Of a stretch of 64,000 nucleotides of DNA, positions 45,031-52,215 are shown piece by piece. The stretch's first letter is position 1; every line of letters begins with the position of its first letter. Both the position numbers and the translations under genes were made by a program. The stretch is from Pseudomonadota bacterium (GTDB lineage: Bacteria; Pseudomonadota; Gammaproteobacteria; Burkholderiales; Rhodocyclaceae). The notes under the pieces were generated by a model. The model was not told the origin of the DNA and made no database searches. It saw only the letters and a program-made list of their open reading frames with translations. The DNA is taken from contig JAFEDK010000005.1 in the NCBI GenBank assembly GCA_018241665.1, positions 310,001 through 374,000 of the forward strand, written 5' to 3'.

Positions 45031-45097
45031 GTGGGGGCGAATTCATTCGCCCTCAGTCGGTTGAAGGGAGTCCGCGGGCGAATGAATTCGCCCCTAC
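45031..45097. repeat. 67-bp composite REP-like repeat (copy 7)
   Basis: Standard inverted pair between the DUF35 leader and the tetR 3' end. It has the same arm order (GAATTCATTC first) and length as the other six. Confidence 0.9.
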
Positions 45098-45123
45098 GGG
45101 TTCAGCTGCCTGCGCCAGACGGC

Positions 45124-45149
45124 ACAAAGGGGCCGCGCGGCCCCTTTGT
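45124..45149. terminator. 26-bp perfect palindrome after tetR, probable terminator
   Basis: ACAAAGGGGCCGC and its exact reverse complement meet without a loop base, giving a hairpin whose arms end in CCCCTTTGT on both strands. It lies 24 bp past the tetR stop and can work as an intrinsic terminator for tetR in the minus direction. Confidence 0.65.
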
Positions 45150-45172
45150 CTTGCTACCGAAAACGGACTTCC

Positions 45173-46003
45173 TCAGTCCGCCACAACCTTCTTCGCCGTC
45201 CGCCGCGCCTTGGGCGCCGGTGCGGCGGCAGGCTCGGGTTCCGCAGCCGGCGTCGGCGGGATCTTGGTGCCGTGCACCGCCTCGTAGGCTTTCTCGAACT
45301 CCATCATCGCCACCGAGGCGAGCAGCTTGTGCAGGCGGTGCAGACGATCGCCCTGCATGTAGGGGGTCGGATTGACGGCGACGCCCTTCAAGGAATGGAA
45401 GAACAAGTCGCGCAGCACTTCGCCGGTCTGCGGGTAGTCGGCCCAGAACGGGAAACGCTTCAGCATGCTGGCGTTCTTCTTGTCGTCGAGCGCCTTCTCG
45501 AGGGGCTGCATGACCCGGGCGAGGTCCTTGTCGGTACGGGCGCCGCGCTGGAGTTCCTGCAGGGCGATGAAGGACGGCCGCGCGTAGTAGTACTTCTGCA
45601 GCATCTCGAGGGTATCGAGCATGCTCTCGTAGGTCGCCAGGTCACCTTCCGGCAGGCGGATGCGCCGGCAGGCGTCCTCGTATTCGGCGGCGCGCAGGTC
45701 GGTGATGTACTCGGCGGCGGCCTCGAAGACGTCGGCGCGGGACTTGAAGTGGTGGGTCATCGCGCCCCGGGACACGCCGGCCTTCTGGGCGATCTTCTCG
45801 GTGGTGGTCTGGGTGTAGCCGAGCTCGACGAGGCACTGCAACGTGGCCTCGAGGATCTGGTTGCGGGTGGCCTGGCTCTTCTCGGCCTGCCAGGTGCCGC
45901 CGCTGGCCTTGGAGCGGGCGGCGTCGCGCTTGGGGCGGACGATCTTGCGTACCGGCGGAGCCTCGGGGCTCAGCAAAGATTCCGGTTTGTTTTCTTCAGT
46001 CAT
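45173..46003 (-). CDS. TetR-family transcriptional regulator
   Basis: A 276-residue regulator. The HTH lies at QILEATLQCLVELGYTQTTTEKIAQKAGVSRGAMTHHFKSRADVF, shown here by its parts GYTQTTTEKIAQKAGVS and GAMTHHFKSR. An N-terminal 35-residue basic tail (PPVRKIVRPKRDAARSKA) precedes it, and a Pro/Ala-rich C-terminal tail ends ARRTAKKVV. The ligand-binding part is helical. It lies in the middle of the catabolic gene set and is the obvious candidate regulator, with an acyl-CoA or pathway compound as likely effector. Target sites are proposed at 44946, 50118 and 52105. Confidence 0.9.
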   Translation of the reverse strand: MTEENKPESLLSPEAPPVRKIVRPKRDAARSKASGGTWQAEKSQATRNQILEATLQCLVELGYTQTTTEKIAQKAGVSRGAMTHHFKSRADVFEAAAEYITDLRAAEYEDACRRIRLPEGDLATYESMLDTLEMLQKYYYARPSFIALQELQRGARTDKDLARVMQPLEKALDDKKNASMLKRFPFWADYPQTGEVLRDLFFHSLKGVAVNPTPYMQGDRLHRLHKLLASVAMMEFEKAYEAVHGTKIPPTPAAEPEPAAAPAPKARRTAKKVVAD

Positions 46004-46172
46004 GTAGGTATCCCCCAGATCCGGGCATTTGCCGCCGGTCCGGCGTAGTCGTGAAGCGCCAGGGCGCGCCGAGGCAAGGTGGAGCGCCCTTTTGCTCTCT
46101 GCTGCGCCCCCGGCTGCTGCCGGGGAAAACGCGTGTTATGTATTTATTTCAGCAGGTTTACCGGCGAGGATT

Positions 46173-46970
46173 CTACGACAAGCGAACCGAGTGTCCATAG
46201 TCGACGGTCAAGACGCTGCCGTTCATGTACGACGAGGCCTCGCTGGCCAGCAGCAGCAGCGGACCATCTAGTTCCTCCAGGCGCCCGAGGCGCTTGGCGG
46301 GCAGCAGGGCGATCTCCTTCTTGCCGGCCTCCGACTCGTAGAACGGGTTGGTCATCTCGCTCGGGAAGTAGCCCGGCGCGATCGCATTGACTCGGATGCC
46401 GTGGGGCAGCAGGTCCAGCGCCATGTAGCGCGTCATGTGGATCAGCGCGCCCTTGGTCGTACCGTAGTTGATGAAGTTGGGATACGCCAGGTGGCCGAGG
46501 ATGGAGGCGATGTTGATGATCGAGCCGCCCTGCTCCGCGGCGATCAGGCGCTGCGCCACGGCCTGGGTCACGAAGAACGGGCCCGACAGGTTCACGTCGA
46601 GCACCGAGTTCCACTGCGCTTCGCTCATCTGGTGGAACACCGTCGGATCGGTGGCGCCGGCGTTGTTGACCAGGATGTGCGCCGGGTTGCCGAAGCGCTG
46701 CTCGATGGCGTCCAGCGCGGCGCCGATGGTGGCCTGGTCGCCGACGTCCATGCGGCAGGCCATGGCCTGGCCGCCGGCGTCGCGGATCGCCGCGGCCACC
46801 GCCTCGACGCGCTCGACGCGGCGCGCCACGCAGGCCACCTTGGCGCCGGCCGCCGCCAGCACGTGGGCCATCCGTTCGCCCAGGCCGGAACCGGCGCCGG
46901 TCACCAGGGCGACCCGACCTTCCAGGGAAAAGCGTTGCAGGAGGGTTCCTGCCTCAATGTGGGTCGTCAT
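46173..46970 (-). CDS. SDR-family oxidoreductase (3-ketoacyl reductase-like)
   Basis: A 265-residue classical SDR. The cofactor loop is ALVTGAGSGLGERMAHVLA, the NADP-preferring CVARRVERVEA follows strand 2, NNAGATDP is present, and the catalytic residues are Ser in INIASILGHL and Tyr/Lys in INYGTTKGAL. The C-terminal lid is GYFPSEMTNPFYESE. It is the distal gene of the E1-E2 operon and may oxidise a secondary alcohol before decarboxylation. The gap to tetR (46004-46172) holds a CCCCGGC-TGCT-GCCGGGG hairpin without T-tract. Confidence 0.9.
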   Translation of the reverse strand: MTTHIEAGTLLQRFSLEGRVALVTGAGSGLGERMAHVLAAAGAKVACVARRVERVEAVAAAIRDAGGQAMACRMDVGDQATIGAALDAIEQRFGNPAHILVNNAGATDPTVFHQMSEAQWNSVLDVNLSGPFFVTQAVAQRLIAAEQGGSIINIASILGHLAYPNFINYGTTKGALIHMTRYMALDLLPHGIRVNAIAPGYFPSEMTNPFYESEAGKKEIALLPAKRLGRLEELDGPLLLLASEASSYMNGSVLTVDYGHSVRLS

Positions 46971-46991
46971 CTTGTTGTCCTTATCGTGGTT

Positions 46992-47759
46992 TCAGGCCAG
47001 CGCCGCCGGATCGGCCAGCGCGTCGGCGATGCAGCGGGTGAAGCGGGCCGCGTCGGCACCGTTGATCACCCGGTGGTCATAGCTGAGGGACAGGGGCAGC
47101 ACCGGCACGCCGACCACCTCGCCATCCACCCGCTTGAGGCGCTCGGCCGTGCGGGTGACGCCGAGGATGGCGACTTCCGGCGCGTTGATGATCGGCGTGA
47201 AGCCGGTGCCGCCGAGGTTGCCGAGGGAGCTGATGGTGAAGCAGCCGCCGGACATCTCGGTGATCGGCAGGCCCTTGCCGCGGGCCCGCTCGGCCTTCTC
47301 GGCCAGCTCGGCGGCGATCTCCGGGATGCTCTTCCTGTCGCAGTCGCGGATGACCGGCACAACGAGGCCGTTGGGCGTTTCCACGGCGATGCCGATGTGG
47401 AAGTAGCGCTTCATCACCAGGCCGTCGCCGTTCGGCGTCAGCGAGGCATTGAAGCGCGGGAAGGCCTGCAGCGCCTTCACCGCCGCCTTGACCAGGAAGG
47501 CCACCTGGGTGACCTTCACGCCGGACTCGGCGCTGATCGCCTTGCGTGCCGCATCCAGCCCGGGCACTTCGGCCTCGTCCTGGTGGAACACGTGGGGGAT
47601 CTGCGCCCAGTTGCGGGCCAGGAAGGACGCCACCAGCTTCTGGTGGCGCGGCAGCGGCACGGTTTCGACCTCGCCGAACAGGCCGAAGTCCATCACCGGC
47701 ATCGGCGGCAGGCTGGCCGGCCAGGCCGGCGCGGCGGGAGCCTCGGGCTTGGCGCTCAT
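46992..47759 (-). CDS. 2-oxoacid dehydrogenase E2, catalytic core only
   Basis: A 255-residue dihydrolipoamide acyltransferase consisting only of the CAT-like core, with the active-site His in LSYDHRVINGADAARF (Asn replaces the usual Asp of DHRxxDG) and MSGGCFTISSLGNLGGTGFTPI. No lipoyl domain and no peripheral subunit-binding domain precede it; only a 25-residue Ala/Pro-rich lead. The lipoyl domain is encoded separately just upstream. How E1 and E3 dock is therefore unclear. No E3 gene is in the window. Start ATG 47759 overlaps the lipoyl gene's stop. Confidence 0.9.
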   Translation of the reverse strand: MSAKPEAPAAPAWPASLPPMPVMDFGLFGEVETVPLPRHQKLVASFLARNWAQIPHVFHQDEAEVPGLDAARKAISAESGVKVTQVAFLVKAAVKALQAFPRFNASLTPNGDGLVMKRYFHIGIAVETPNGLVVPVIRDCDRKSIPEIAAELAEKAERARGKGLPITEMSGGCFTISSLGNLGGTGFTPIINAPEVAILGVTRTAERLKRVDGEVVGVPVLPLSLSYDHRVINGADAARFTRCIADALADPAALA

Positions 47760-47989
47760 CACACCAGCTCGCCGATGACGGTGCCGACCTCGTAGGTCTC
47801 GCCGGCTTCCTTGATGATCTTCAGGGTGCCGTCGGCCGGGGCCTCGACTTCCTGCACGGACTTCTCGCTCTCCATCGTGTACAGCAGCTGGCCTTTCTCG
47901 ACGGCGCCGCCGTTCGGCACCATCCATTCGGTCAGGATGGCCTCATTGACGGAAAAACCGAGCTTGGGGAGGATGATTTCGGTTGCCAT
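47759..47989 (-). CDS. Stand-alone lipoyl-carrier protein
   Basis: A 76-residue single lipoyl domain: ATEIILPKLGFSVNEAIL, the lipoylated Lys in MESEKSVQEVEAPADGTL and a closing YEVGTVIGELV. In ordinary 2-oxoacid dehydrogenases this domain is the N-terminus of E2; here it is a separate gene. The start lies 78 bp downstream of the E1 beta stop, past a degenerate REP copy. It should shuttle acyl groups from E1 to the catalytic E2 encoded next. Confidence 0.92.
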   Translation of the reverse strand: MATEIILPKLGFSVNEAILTEWMVPNGGAVEKGQLLYTMESEKSVQEVEAPADGTLKIIKEAGETYEVGTVIGELV

Positions 47990-48038
47990 GATGTTGTCCT
48001 TTGCTGTTCTGTCTTTTTGATCGGGGTGGGTGCGGGCG

Positions 48039-48062
48039 GTGGTCGAATGAATTCGACCCCAC
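48039..48062. repeat. REP-like repeat with compensatory base change
   Basis: GGTCGAATGAATTCGACC differs from the usual core by G-to-T in the left arm and the matching C-to-A in the right, so the stem still pairs. It lies between the E1 beta and lipoyl genes within one operon. Confidence 0.8.
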
Positions 48063-48067
48063 GGGGC

Positions 48068-49060
48068 TTAGTTGAGGGTTTCGCGGATGGCCGCCAGGAT
48101 GCGTTCGCGGGTCGGCACGAAGGCGGCTTCGAGGGGCTTGGAGAAAGGCACCGGCGAGCGCGCCGCGCCAACCCGCGCCACGGGGGCCTTGAGCTGGCCG
48201 AAGAGTTCCTTGTGCAGGCGCGCGGAGATCTCGGCGCCGACGCCGAAGTCCACCTGGGCTTCGTGGGCCACCACCACGCGGCCGGTCTTGCGGGCCGAGG
48301 CGAGGATGGTGTCCATGTCCAGCGGGGAGATGGTGCGCAGGTCGATGACCTCGGCGGCGATACCTTCCTTGGCCAGTTCCTTGGCCACGCCGATCACGTC
48401 GTGGAGGGTCTTGCTGTAGCTGATCAGCGTGATGTCGCTGCCTTCCTGCACGATCCTGGCCTTGCCGATCGGCACCCGCACGCCGGGCTCCGGCGCTTCG
48501 CCGGGGACGAAGTACAGCGGCAGGTTCTCGATGAAGATGCACGGGTCGTCGTCGAAGATGCACGACAGCATCAGGCCGTAGGCGTCCGCCGGGGTCGCCG
48601 GGGCGACGACCTTCAGGCCGGCGGTGTGGGCGAACCAGGCTTCCAGGTAGTCGGCGTGCTGGCCGCCGGTGCCAAAGCCGGCGCCGGTGGTGGTGCGGAT
48701 CACCAGCGGCACGTGGGTCTGGCCGCCAGTCATGAAGCGCAACTTGGCAGCGTGGTTGACGATCTGGTCCATCGCCACCGTGGTGAAGTTCATCAGCATG
48801 ATCTCGGCCACCGGGCGCAGGCCGGCCAGCGCGCCGCCGACCGCCGCGCCAACGATGGCCTGCTCGGCGATCGGCGTGGATTTGACGCGGCCGGTGCCGA
48901 ACTTGGTGGACAGGCCGGCGGTGCACTTGAACACGCCGCCGCCTTCCCGGTCGGCGATGTCCTCGCCGAGGACCACCACCGATTCGTCGAGGGCCATGGC
49001 GTCATGGAGGGCCAGGTTGATGGCCTGGGCGGAATTCATCTTCTTGGCTGCGGTGCTCAT
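48068..49060 (-). CDS. 2-oxoacid dehydrogenase E1 component, beta subunit
   Basis: A 330-residue transketolase-like subunit. Conserved segments are VVLGEDIADREGGGVFKCTAGL, STPIAEQAIVGAAVGGALAG, FGTGGQHADYLEAWFAHTAGLKVVAPATP and the C-terminal VVAHEAQVDFGVGAEI. With the alpha subunit it decarboxylates a 2-oxoacid (or a diketone/acetoin type substrate) using ThDP. It overlaps the alpha gene by 4 bp. Acetoin- or branched-chain-type specificity cannot be decided. Confidence 0.92.
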   Translation of the reverse strand: MSTAAKKMNSAQAINLALHDAMALDESVVVLGEDIADREGGGVFKCTAGLSTKFGTGRVKSTPIAEQAIVGAAVGGALAGLRPVAEIMLMNFTTVAMDQIVNHAAKLRFMTGGQTHVPLVIRTTTGAGFGTGGQHADYLEAWFAHTAGLKVVAPATPADAYGLMLSCIFDDDPCIFIENLPLYFVPGEAPEPGVRVPIGKARIVQEGSDITLISYSKTLHDVIGVAKELAKEGIAAEVIDLRTISPLDMDTILASARKTGRVVVAHEAQVDFGVGAEISARLHKELFGQLKAPVARVGAARSPVPFSKPLEAAFVPTRERILAAIRETLN

Positions 49061-50043
49061 GCTTGGGCTCCCTCGGCAACGACATCCTTGGCGAGTTCGG
49101 ACACATCGGGATAAGGGCTGGCGAGGGCGTACTCGACGGCCTCTTCGAAGGCGGCGGCGTTGGTGGCCTCGATGTCGGACAGCTGGCCGTCGCTGGCGTG
49201 GCCCTGGGCAATCAGCCAGGCGCGGAAGCGCGGCAGCGGATCGGCGGCGATGGCGGCGGCCATCTCGTCCTTGGCGATGTAGTGGCTGTCGTCGCCCATC
49301 AGGTGGCCGCGGAAGCGGAAGGTGTTGGCTTCCAGCAGCGTCGGGCCTTCGCCGGCGCGGGCGCGGGCCACCGCGGCACTGGCGGCCTGCCACATGGCGA
49401 CGGCGTCGTTGCCGTCCACCTCGACGCCGGGGATGCCGTAGCCGATGGCCCGGTCGGCGATGGTCGCCGCACCGGTGCCGTATTCGTACTTGGTGTGCTC
49501 GGCGTAGCCGTTGTTCTGGCACACGAAGAGCACCGGCAGTTTCCACACCGCGGCCAGGTTGAGGGCTTCGTGGAAGGCGCCGATGTTGGACGCGCCGTCG
49601 CCGAAGTTCACCACCGTGACCTGGTCGGTGCCCTTCAGTTGCGACGCCCAGGCCAGGCCGTTGGCGATCGGCAGGCCGGCACCGACGATGCCGGTGGTGA
49701 CCGGCAGGCCGGATGCGACGTGGGTCACGTGCATCGGCCCGCCCTTGCCCTTGCAGGTGCCGGTGGCGCGGCCGAGCAGCTCGGCAACGAAGGGCTTCAG
49801 CGGGATGCCCTTGGCGAGCTGGTCGTGGATGCCGCGATACGTGGTCACTACGTAGTCGCTGGCCTTGAGGTTCACCGAGATCGCCGCCGGGATCAGCTCC
49901 TGGCCCCGCGGCGAGTAGTACGGCGAGGCGATCTGGCCGGCCTTGATCAGCTCGATGAAGCGGTCGTCCGCACGCTTGATCAGCGTCGCGATGCGGTAGA
50001 TGTCCAGCAGGACCGCCTTGCTGGGTTGCTGCGTTTCACTCAT
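49057..50043 (-). CDS. 2-oxoacid dehydrogenase E1 component, alpha subunit
   Basis: A 328-residue ThDP-binding subunit of the acetoin/pyruvate dehydrogenase type. The ThDP motif is VVNFGDGASNIGAFHEALNLAAVWKLPVLFVCQNN, given by its ends GDGASNIG and CQNN; FRGHLMGDDSHY is the phosphorylation-loop equivalent and THVASGLPVTTGIVGAG the cofactor region. It heads the operon E1alpha-E1beta-lipoyl-E2-SDR. A candidate operator at 50118 lies 75 bp upstream of its start. Confidence 0.92.
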   Translation of the reverse strand: MSETQQPSKAVLLDIYRIATLIKRADDRFIELIKAGQIASPYYSPRGQELIPAAISVNLKASDYVVTTYRGIHDQLAKGIPLKPFVAELLGRATGTCKGKGGPMHVTHVASGLPVTTGIVGAGLPIANGLAWASQLKGTDQVTVVNFGDGASNIGAFHEALNLAAVWKLPVLFVCQNNGYAEHTKYEYGTGAATIADRAIGYGIPGVEVDGNDAVAMWQAASAAVARARAGEGPTLLEANTFRFRGHLMGDDSHYIAKDEMAAAIAADPLPRFRAWLIAQGHASDGQLSDIEATNAAAFEEAVEYALASPYPDVSELAKDVVAEGAQA

Positions 50044-50117
50044 GCCCTACCTCTCGATTGGGTTGGTAACAGGGGGCCGTGGAACCGGCGGCTCATCCGG
50101 CAAACGGAAAAGAAACC

Positions 50118-50133
50118 AACAATCCCGTTTGTT
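50118..50133. promoter_or_regulatory. Candidate operator before the E1-alpha operon
   Basis: AACAATCCCGTTTGTT shares 13 of 14 bases in CAATCCYGTTTGTT with the site before the DUF35 operon. The half-sites AACAATC and GTTTGTT are inverted with a 2-bp spacer. A T-rich run follows (GTTTTTTTGC). Confidence 0.4.
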
Positions 50134-50241
50134 TTTTTGCAGTATATCGGCAGTGATCGGGGGGCACAAGGGGATCAGGAAGAGGTTTTTCGGTGCGACC
50201 ATCGATCCCCGTCACGGGCGGATTTCCAGCGTTGCACGCAG

Positions 50242-50265
50242 GCGGGCGAATGAATTCGCCCCCAC
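50242..50265. repeat. REP-like repeat, left boundary of a tandem-repeat block
   Basis: A GAATGAATTC copy ending CCCCCAC. With the copy at 50523-50546 it brackets two hexamer arrays. The arm order is opposite to that of the 67-bp composites. Confidence 0.85.
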
Positions 50266-50313
50266 AGGTGAAGGCCCGGCCCCCATCGCACCGCACCAGA
50301 AAGCCCACCACAG

Positions 50314-50366
50314 CCCAGTCCCAGTCCCAGTCCCAGTCCCAGTCCCAGTCCCAGTCCCAGTCCCAG
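50314..50366. repeat. Hexanucleotide tandem repeat (CCCAGT)n, about 9 copies
   Basis: An uninterrupted CCCAGT array, followed 4 bp later by a different hexamer array. It lies in the 539-bp gap between E1 alpha and the second Rieske gene, which holds no convincing gene. Confidence 0.93.
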
Positions 50367-50370
50367 CACC

Positions 50371-50500
50371 GGCTTCGGCTTCGGCTTCGGCTTTGGCTTT
50401 GGCTTTGGCTTTGGCTTCGGCTTCGGCTTTGGCTTCGGCTTCGGCTTTGGCTTCGGCTTCGGCTTCGGCTTTGGCTTTGGCTTTGGCTTTGGCTTTGGCT
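50371..50500. repeat. Hexanucleotide tandem repeat (GGCTTY)n, about 21 copies
   Basis: A GGCTTC/GGCTTT array of nearly perfect 6-bp phase, with C/T variation at the last base. It gives open frames in several phases (repeated Ala-Ser, Leu-Ala, Lys-Ala) that are low-complexity artefacts, not genes. It lies about 80 bp downstream of the stop codon of the second Rieske gene. Confidence 0.93.
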
Positions 50501-50522
50501 CCAGGCTCGCGCTCCGGCACCT

Positions 50523-50546
50523 GTAGGGGCGAATTCATTCGCCCGC
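50523..50546. repeat. REP-like repeat, right boundary of the tandem-repeat block
   Basis: A GTAGGGGCGAATTCATTC copy, 37 bp from the stop of the second Rieske gene. Confidence 0.85.
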
Positions 50547-50582
50547 CCCTGCCCATCCCCCCAACGCATACCCGGCGCCCGC

Positions 50583-51971
50583 TCACCCCTCCAGATACGT
50601 ATCCAGCGTCCGGTGGTGCGCGCGGATGCGCAGTTCCTGGTAGCTGGCCAGCGTCACCACGCCGGTCAGCGAGGACTTCAGGCCGCGGGTCATGTGCGGC
50701 AGGTTGCGCATGTCCTGGTCGAGCACCGGACCCAGCGCGCCCAGTTCCGGCGCCGCGCTGAAGGGCTCGTCGTCCTTCAGCCAGTGCACCGCGGGCGCTG
50801 CCGGCTTCGCCTCGCCGGCCTTGTGGCGGCCGAGGACCATTACGTCGTAGATGCAGCTCTCCGGGTTGTTGCCATCCGGCATGGCCCGGTAAACGATGTT
50901 GCCGAAGTAGCCGGCCCAGATCTGGAAATGCGGAAACACCGAATACAGGATCGCATCCTGCAACTCGGCCAGCGTGGCATGGGACAGGTCGCGGCCAGTG
51001 GCCTCGGCGTAGGCGGCGCGGTTCATCTCACCGACGTATTGGCGCGCCGTCATTCCATCCGGCAGGCGGTGGGCGTCGCCGTTGGCGTCCGCCATACGGC
51101 CCGACGCGGCGATGCAGTCGCGCATCACTTCAGCCTGGCTGACACCCTCCAGATTGGGGCTGGCGATGGACATCGGCGTGATGCAGCGGGCGATGTGGGG
51201 GCCGAACACGTCGTACTGGCTGTCCACGTCGTCGGTGAAGGTCATGATGTGCGGATGGGTGGCGCGCACATGGAAGGACTCGAAGAAGGCTTCCTGGGCC
51301 AGCTTCCAGTTGCACGGGATGCGCTTGCGCACGTGCAGCAGCGTGGTGGCGTGCTCCAGGTCGTAGTCGGCGCAGTGGGCCGGCACCACGCCCAGCCAGT
51401 CGGCGAGCGGCGCGGCATCCTGGTCGAAGTTGATGAAGATGAAGCCGGCCCAGCTCTCCACGCGCACCTGCGGCAGGTCCTGGCGCTCCTCCCCGAGATG
51501 CTTGAAGTCCCAGGCGCACGGCAGGCTCTTCATGCACCCGGCCAGATCCCAGGTGAAGCCATGGAAGGGGCAGCGCAGGCTCTTCACGTGGCCGCCCTCG
51601 GTGCGCAGCGCGATGCCCCGGTGCAGGCAGGAATTGGCGAAAGCGCGCACCTGGCCGTCCTTGCCGCGCATGACGATCAACGAGCGCTCGCCGATGTCGT
51701 GCACCACGTGGTCGCCCGGATTGGGGATCGCCTCGTCGCGGGCCACGAACTGCCACACCCGCGGCCACATCTTGTCCATCTCCTGGCGGTGGAAGTCCGG
51801 CGAGAAGTAGCGTTCGACGGCCAGGTCCGCGTCGCCGAAGTCGGGCGCCGGGGCCGGGCGCAGGAAATCGGGCACCGGTACCGTCTCCTCGGCAAGCAGA
51901 CGCTGGAAGGTAGCCGGATCGCCGAGGTTGTCGGGCGGCAGATAGGTATGCGGCAGTGCGGGTGCATTCAT
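50583..51971 (-). CDS. Rieske non-heme iron oxygenase alpha subunit (2)
   Basis: A 462-residue paralogue of the oxygenase at 41877-43274. Cluster ligands are Cys115/His117 (SCLHRG) and Cys134/His137 (CPFHG); the iron site is in NWKLAQEAFFESFHVRATH with His234 and His239, and the bridging residue is Glu231. Most of the length matches the first copy, including the C-terminal DQDMRN. It stands alone, separated from the other pathway genes by the repeat block, and its own reductase is missing, so it probably uses the one at 35914-36876. Its upstream region holds an AACAAAC palindrome and an Fnr-like site. Confidence 0.92.
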   Translation of the reverse strand: MNAPALPHTYLPPDNLGDPATFQRLLAEETVPVPDFLRPAPAPDFGDADLAVERYFSPDFHRQEMDKMWPRVWQFVARDEAIPNPGDHVVHDIGERSLIVMRGKDGQVRAFANSCLHRGIALRTEGGHVKSLRCPFHGFTWDLAGCMKSLPCAWDFKHLGEERQDLPQVRVESWAGFIFINFDQDAAPLADWLGVVPAHCADYDLEHATTLLHVRKRIPCNWKLAQEAFFESFHVRATHPHIMTFTDDVDSQYDVFGPHIARCITPMSIASPNLEGVSQAEVMRDCIAASGRMADANGDAHRLPDGMTARQYVGEMNRAAYAEATGRDLSHATLAELQDAILYSVFPHFQIWAGYFGNIVYRAMPDGNNPESCIYDVMVLGRHKAGEAKPAAPAVHWLKDDEPFSAAPELGALGPVLDQDMRNLPHMTRGLKSSLTGVVTLASYQELRIRAHHRTLDTYLEG

Positions 51972-52092
51972 TGTCAGTCTCCTCCTGAGCCTGGCGGCAG
52001 CGGGCCACCGGCGGGTTTATTGGCTGGATCGCCGTTCGGCCGGGGCCGGCAGCGGCGATGGAGGCATTCTGCCGACCGGCCAAAACCCCACC

Positions 52093-52106
52093 TTGACCAG
52101 GATCAA
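52093..52106. promoter_or_regulatory. Fnr/Anr-like box upstream of the second Rieske gene
   Basis: TTGACCAGGATCAA fits TTGAT-N4-ATCAA with one mismatch in the left arm. It lies about 120 bp upstream of the oxygenase start and next to the AACAAAC palindrome. Such a box would suggest oxygen-linked control, but one-mismatch matches arise by chance. Confidence 0.35.
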
Positions 52107-52128
52107 CAAACGAACATATTTGTTTGTT
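52105..52128. promoter_or_regulatory. Candidate operator AACAAAC-N10-GTTTGTT
   Basis: A perfect 7-bp inverted repeat with an AT-rich 10-bp centre, between the divergent second Rieske and TPR genes. It shares the AACAAAC half-site with the motifs before the DUF35 and E1-alpha operons but has a longer spacer. Confidence 0.4.
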
Positions 52129-52148
52129 TTGTTCAATTGCACGCCCGC

Positions 52149-52177
52149 TTGGCAGCGCGGCATCCACTTCCTATGCT
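52149..52177 (+). promoter_or_regulatory. Sigma70-type promoter for the TPR gene
   Basis: TTGGCA, 17 bp, TATGCT. Spacing and hexamers are close to consensus, and the -10 lies about 40 bp upstream of the start codon at 52216. Confidence 0.5.
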
Positions 52178-52215
52178 GTGCGCTCCGATCATTGTTTCCG
52201 CACTAGGCCCGGCCC

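Noticed and set aside
50093-50586. Repetitive Ser-Gln, Ala-Glu or Gly-Leu proteins across the hexamer arrays
   Set aside because: All frames of a 6-bp repeat stay open. There is no start with a ribosome binding site and no sequence outside the array with domain character.
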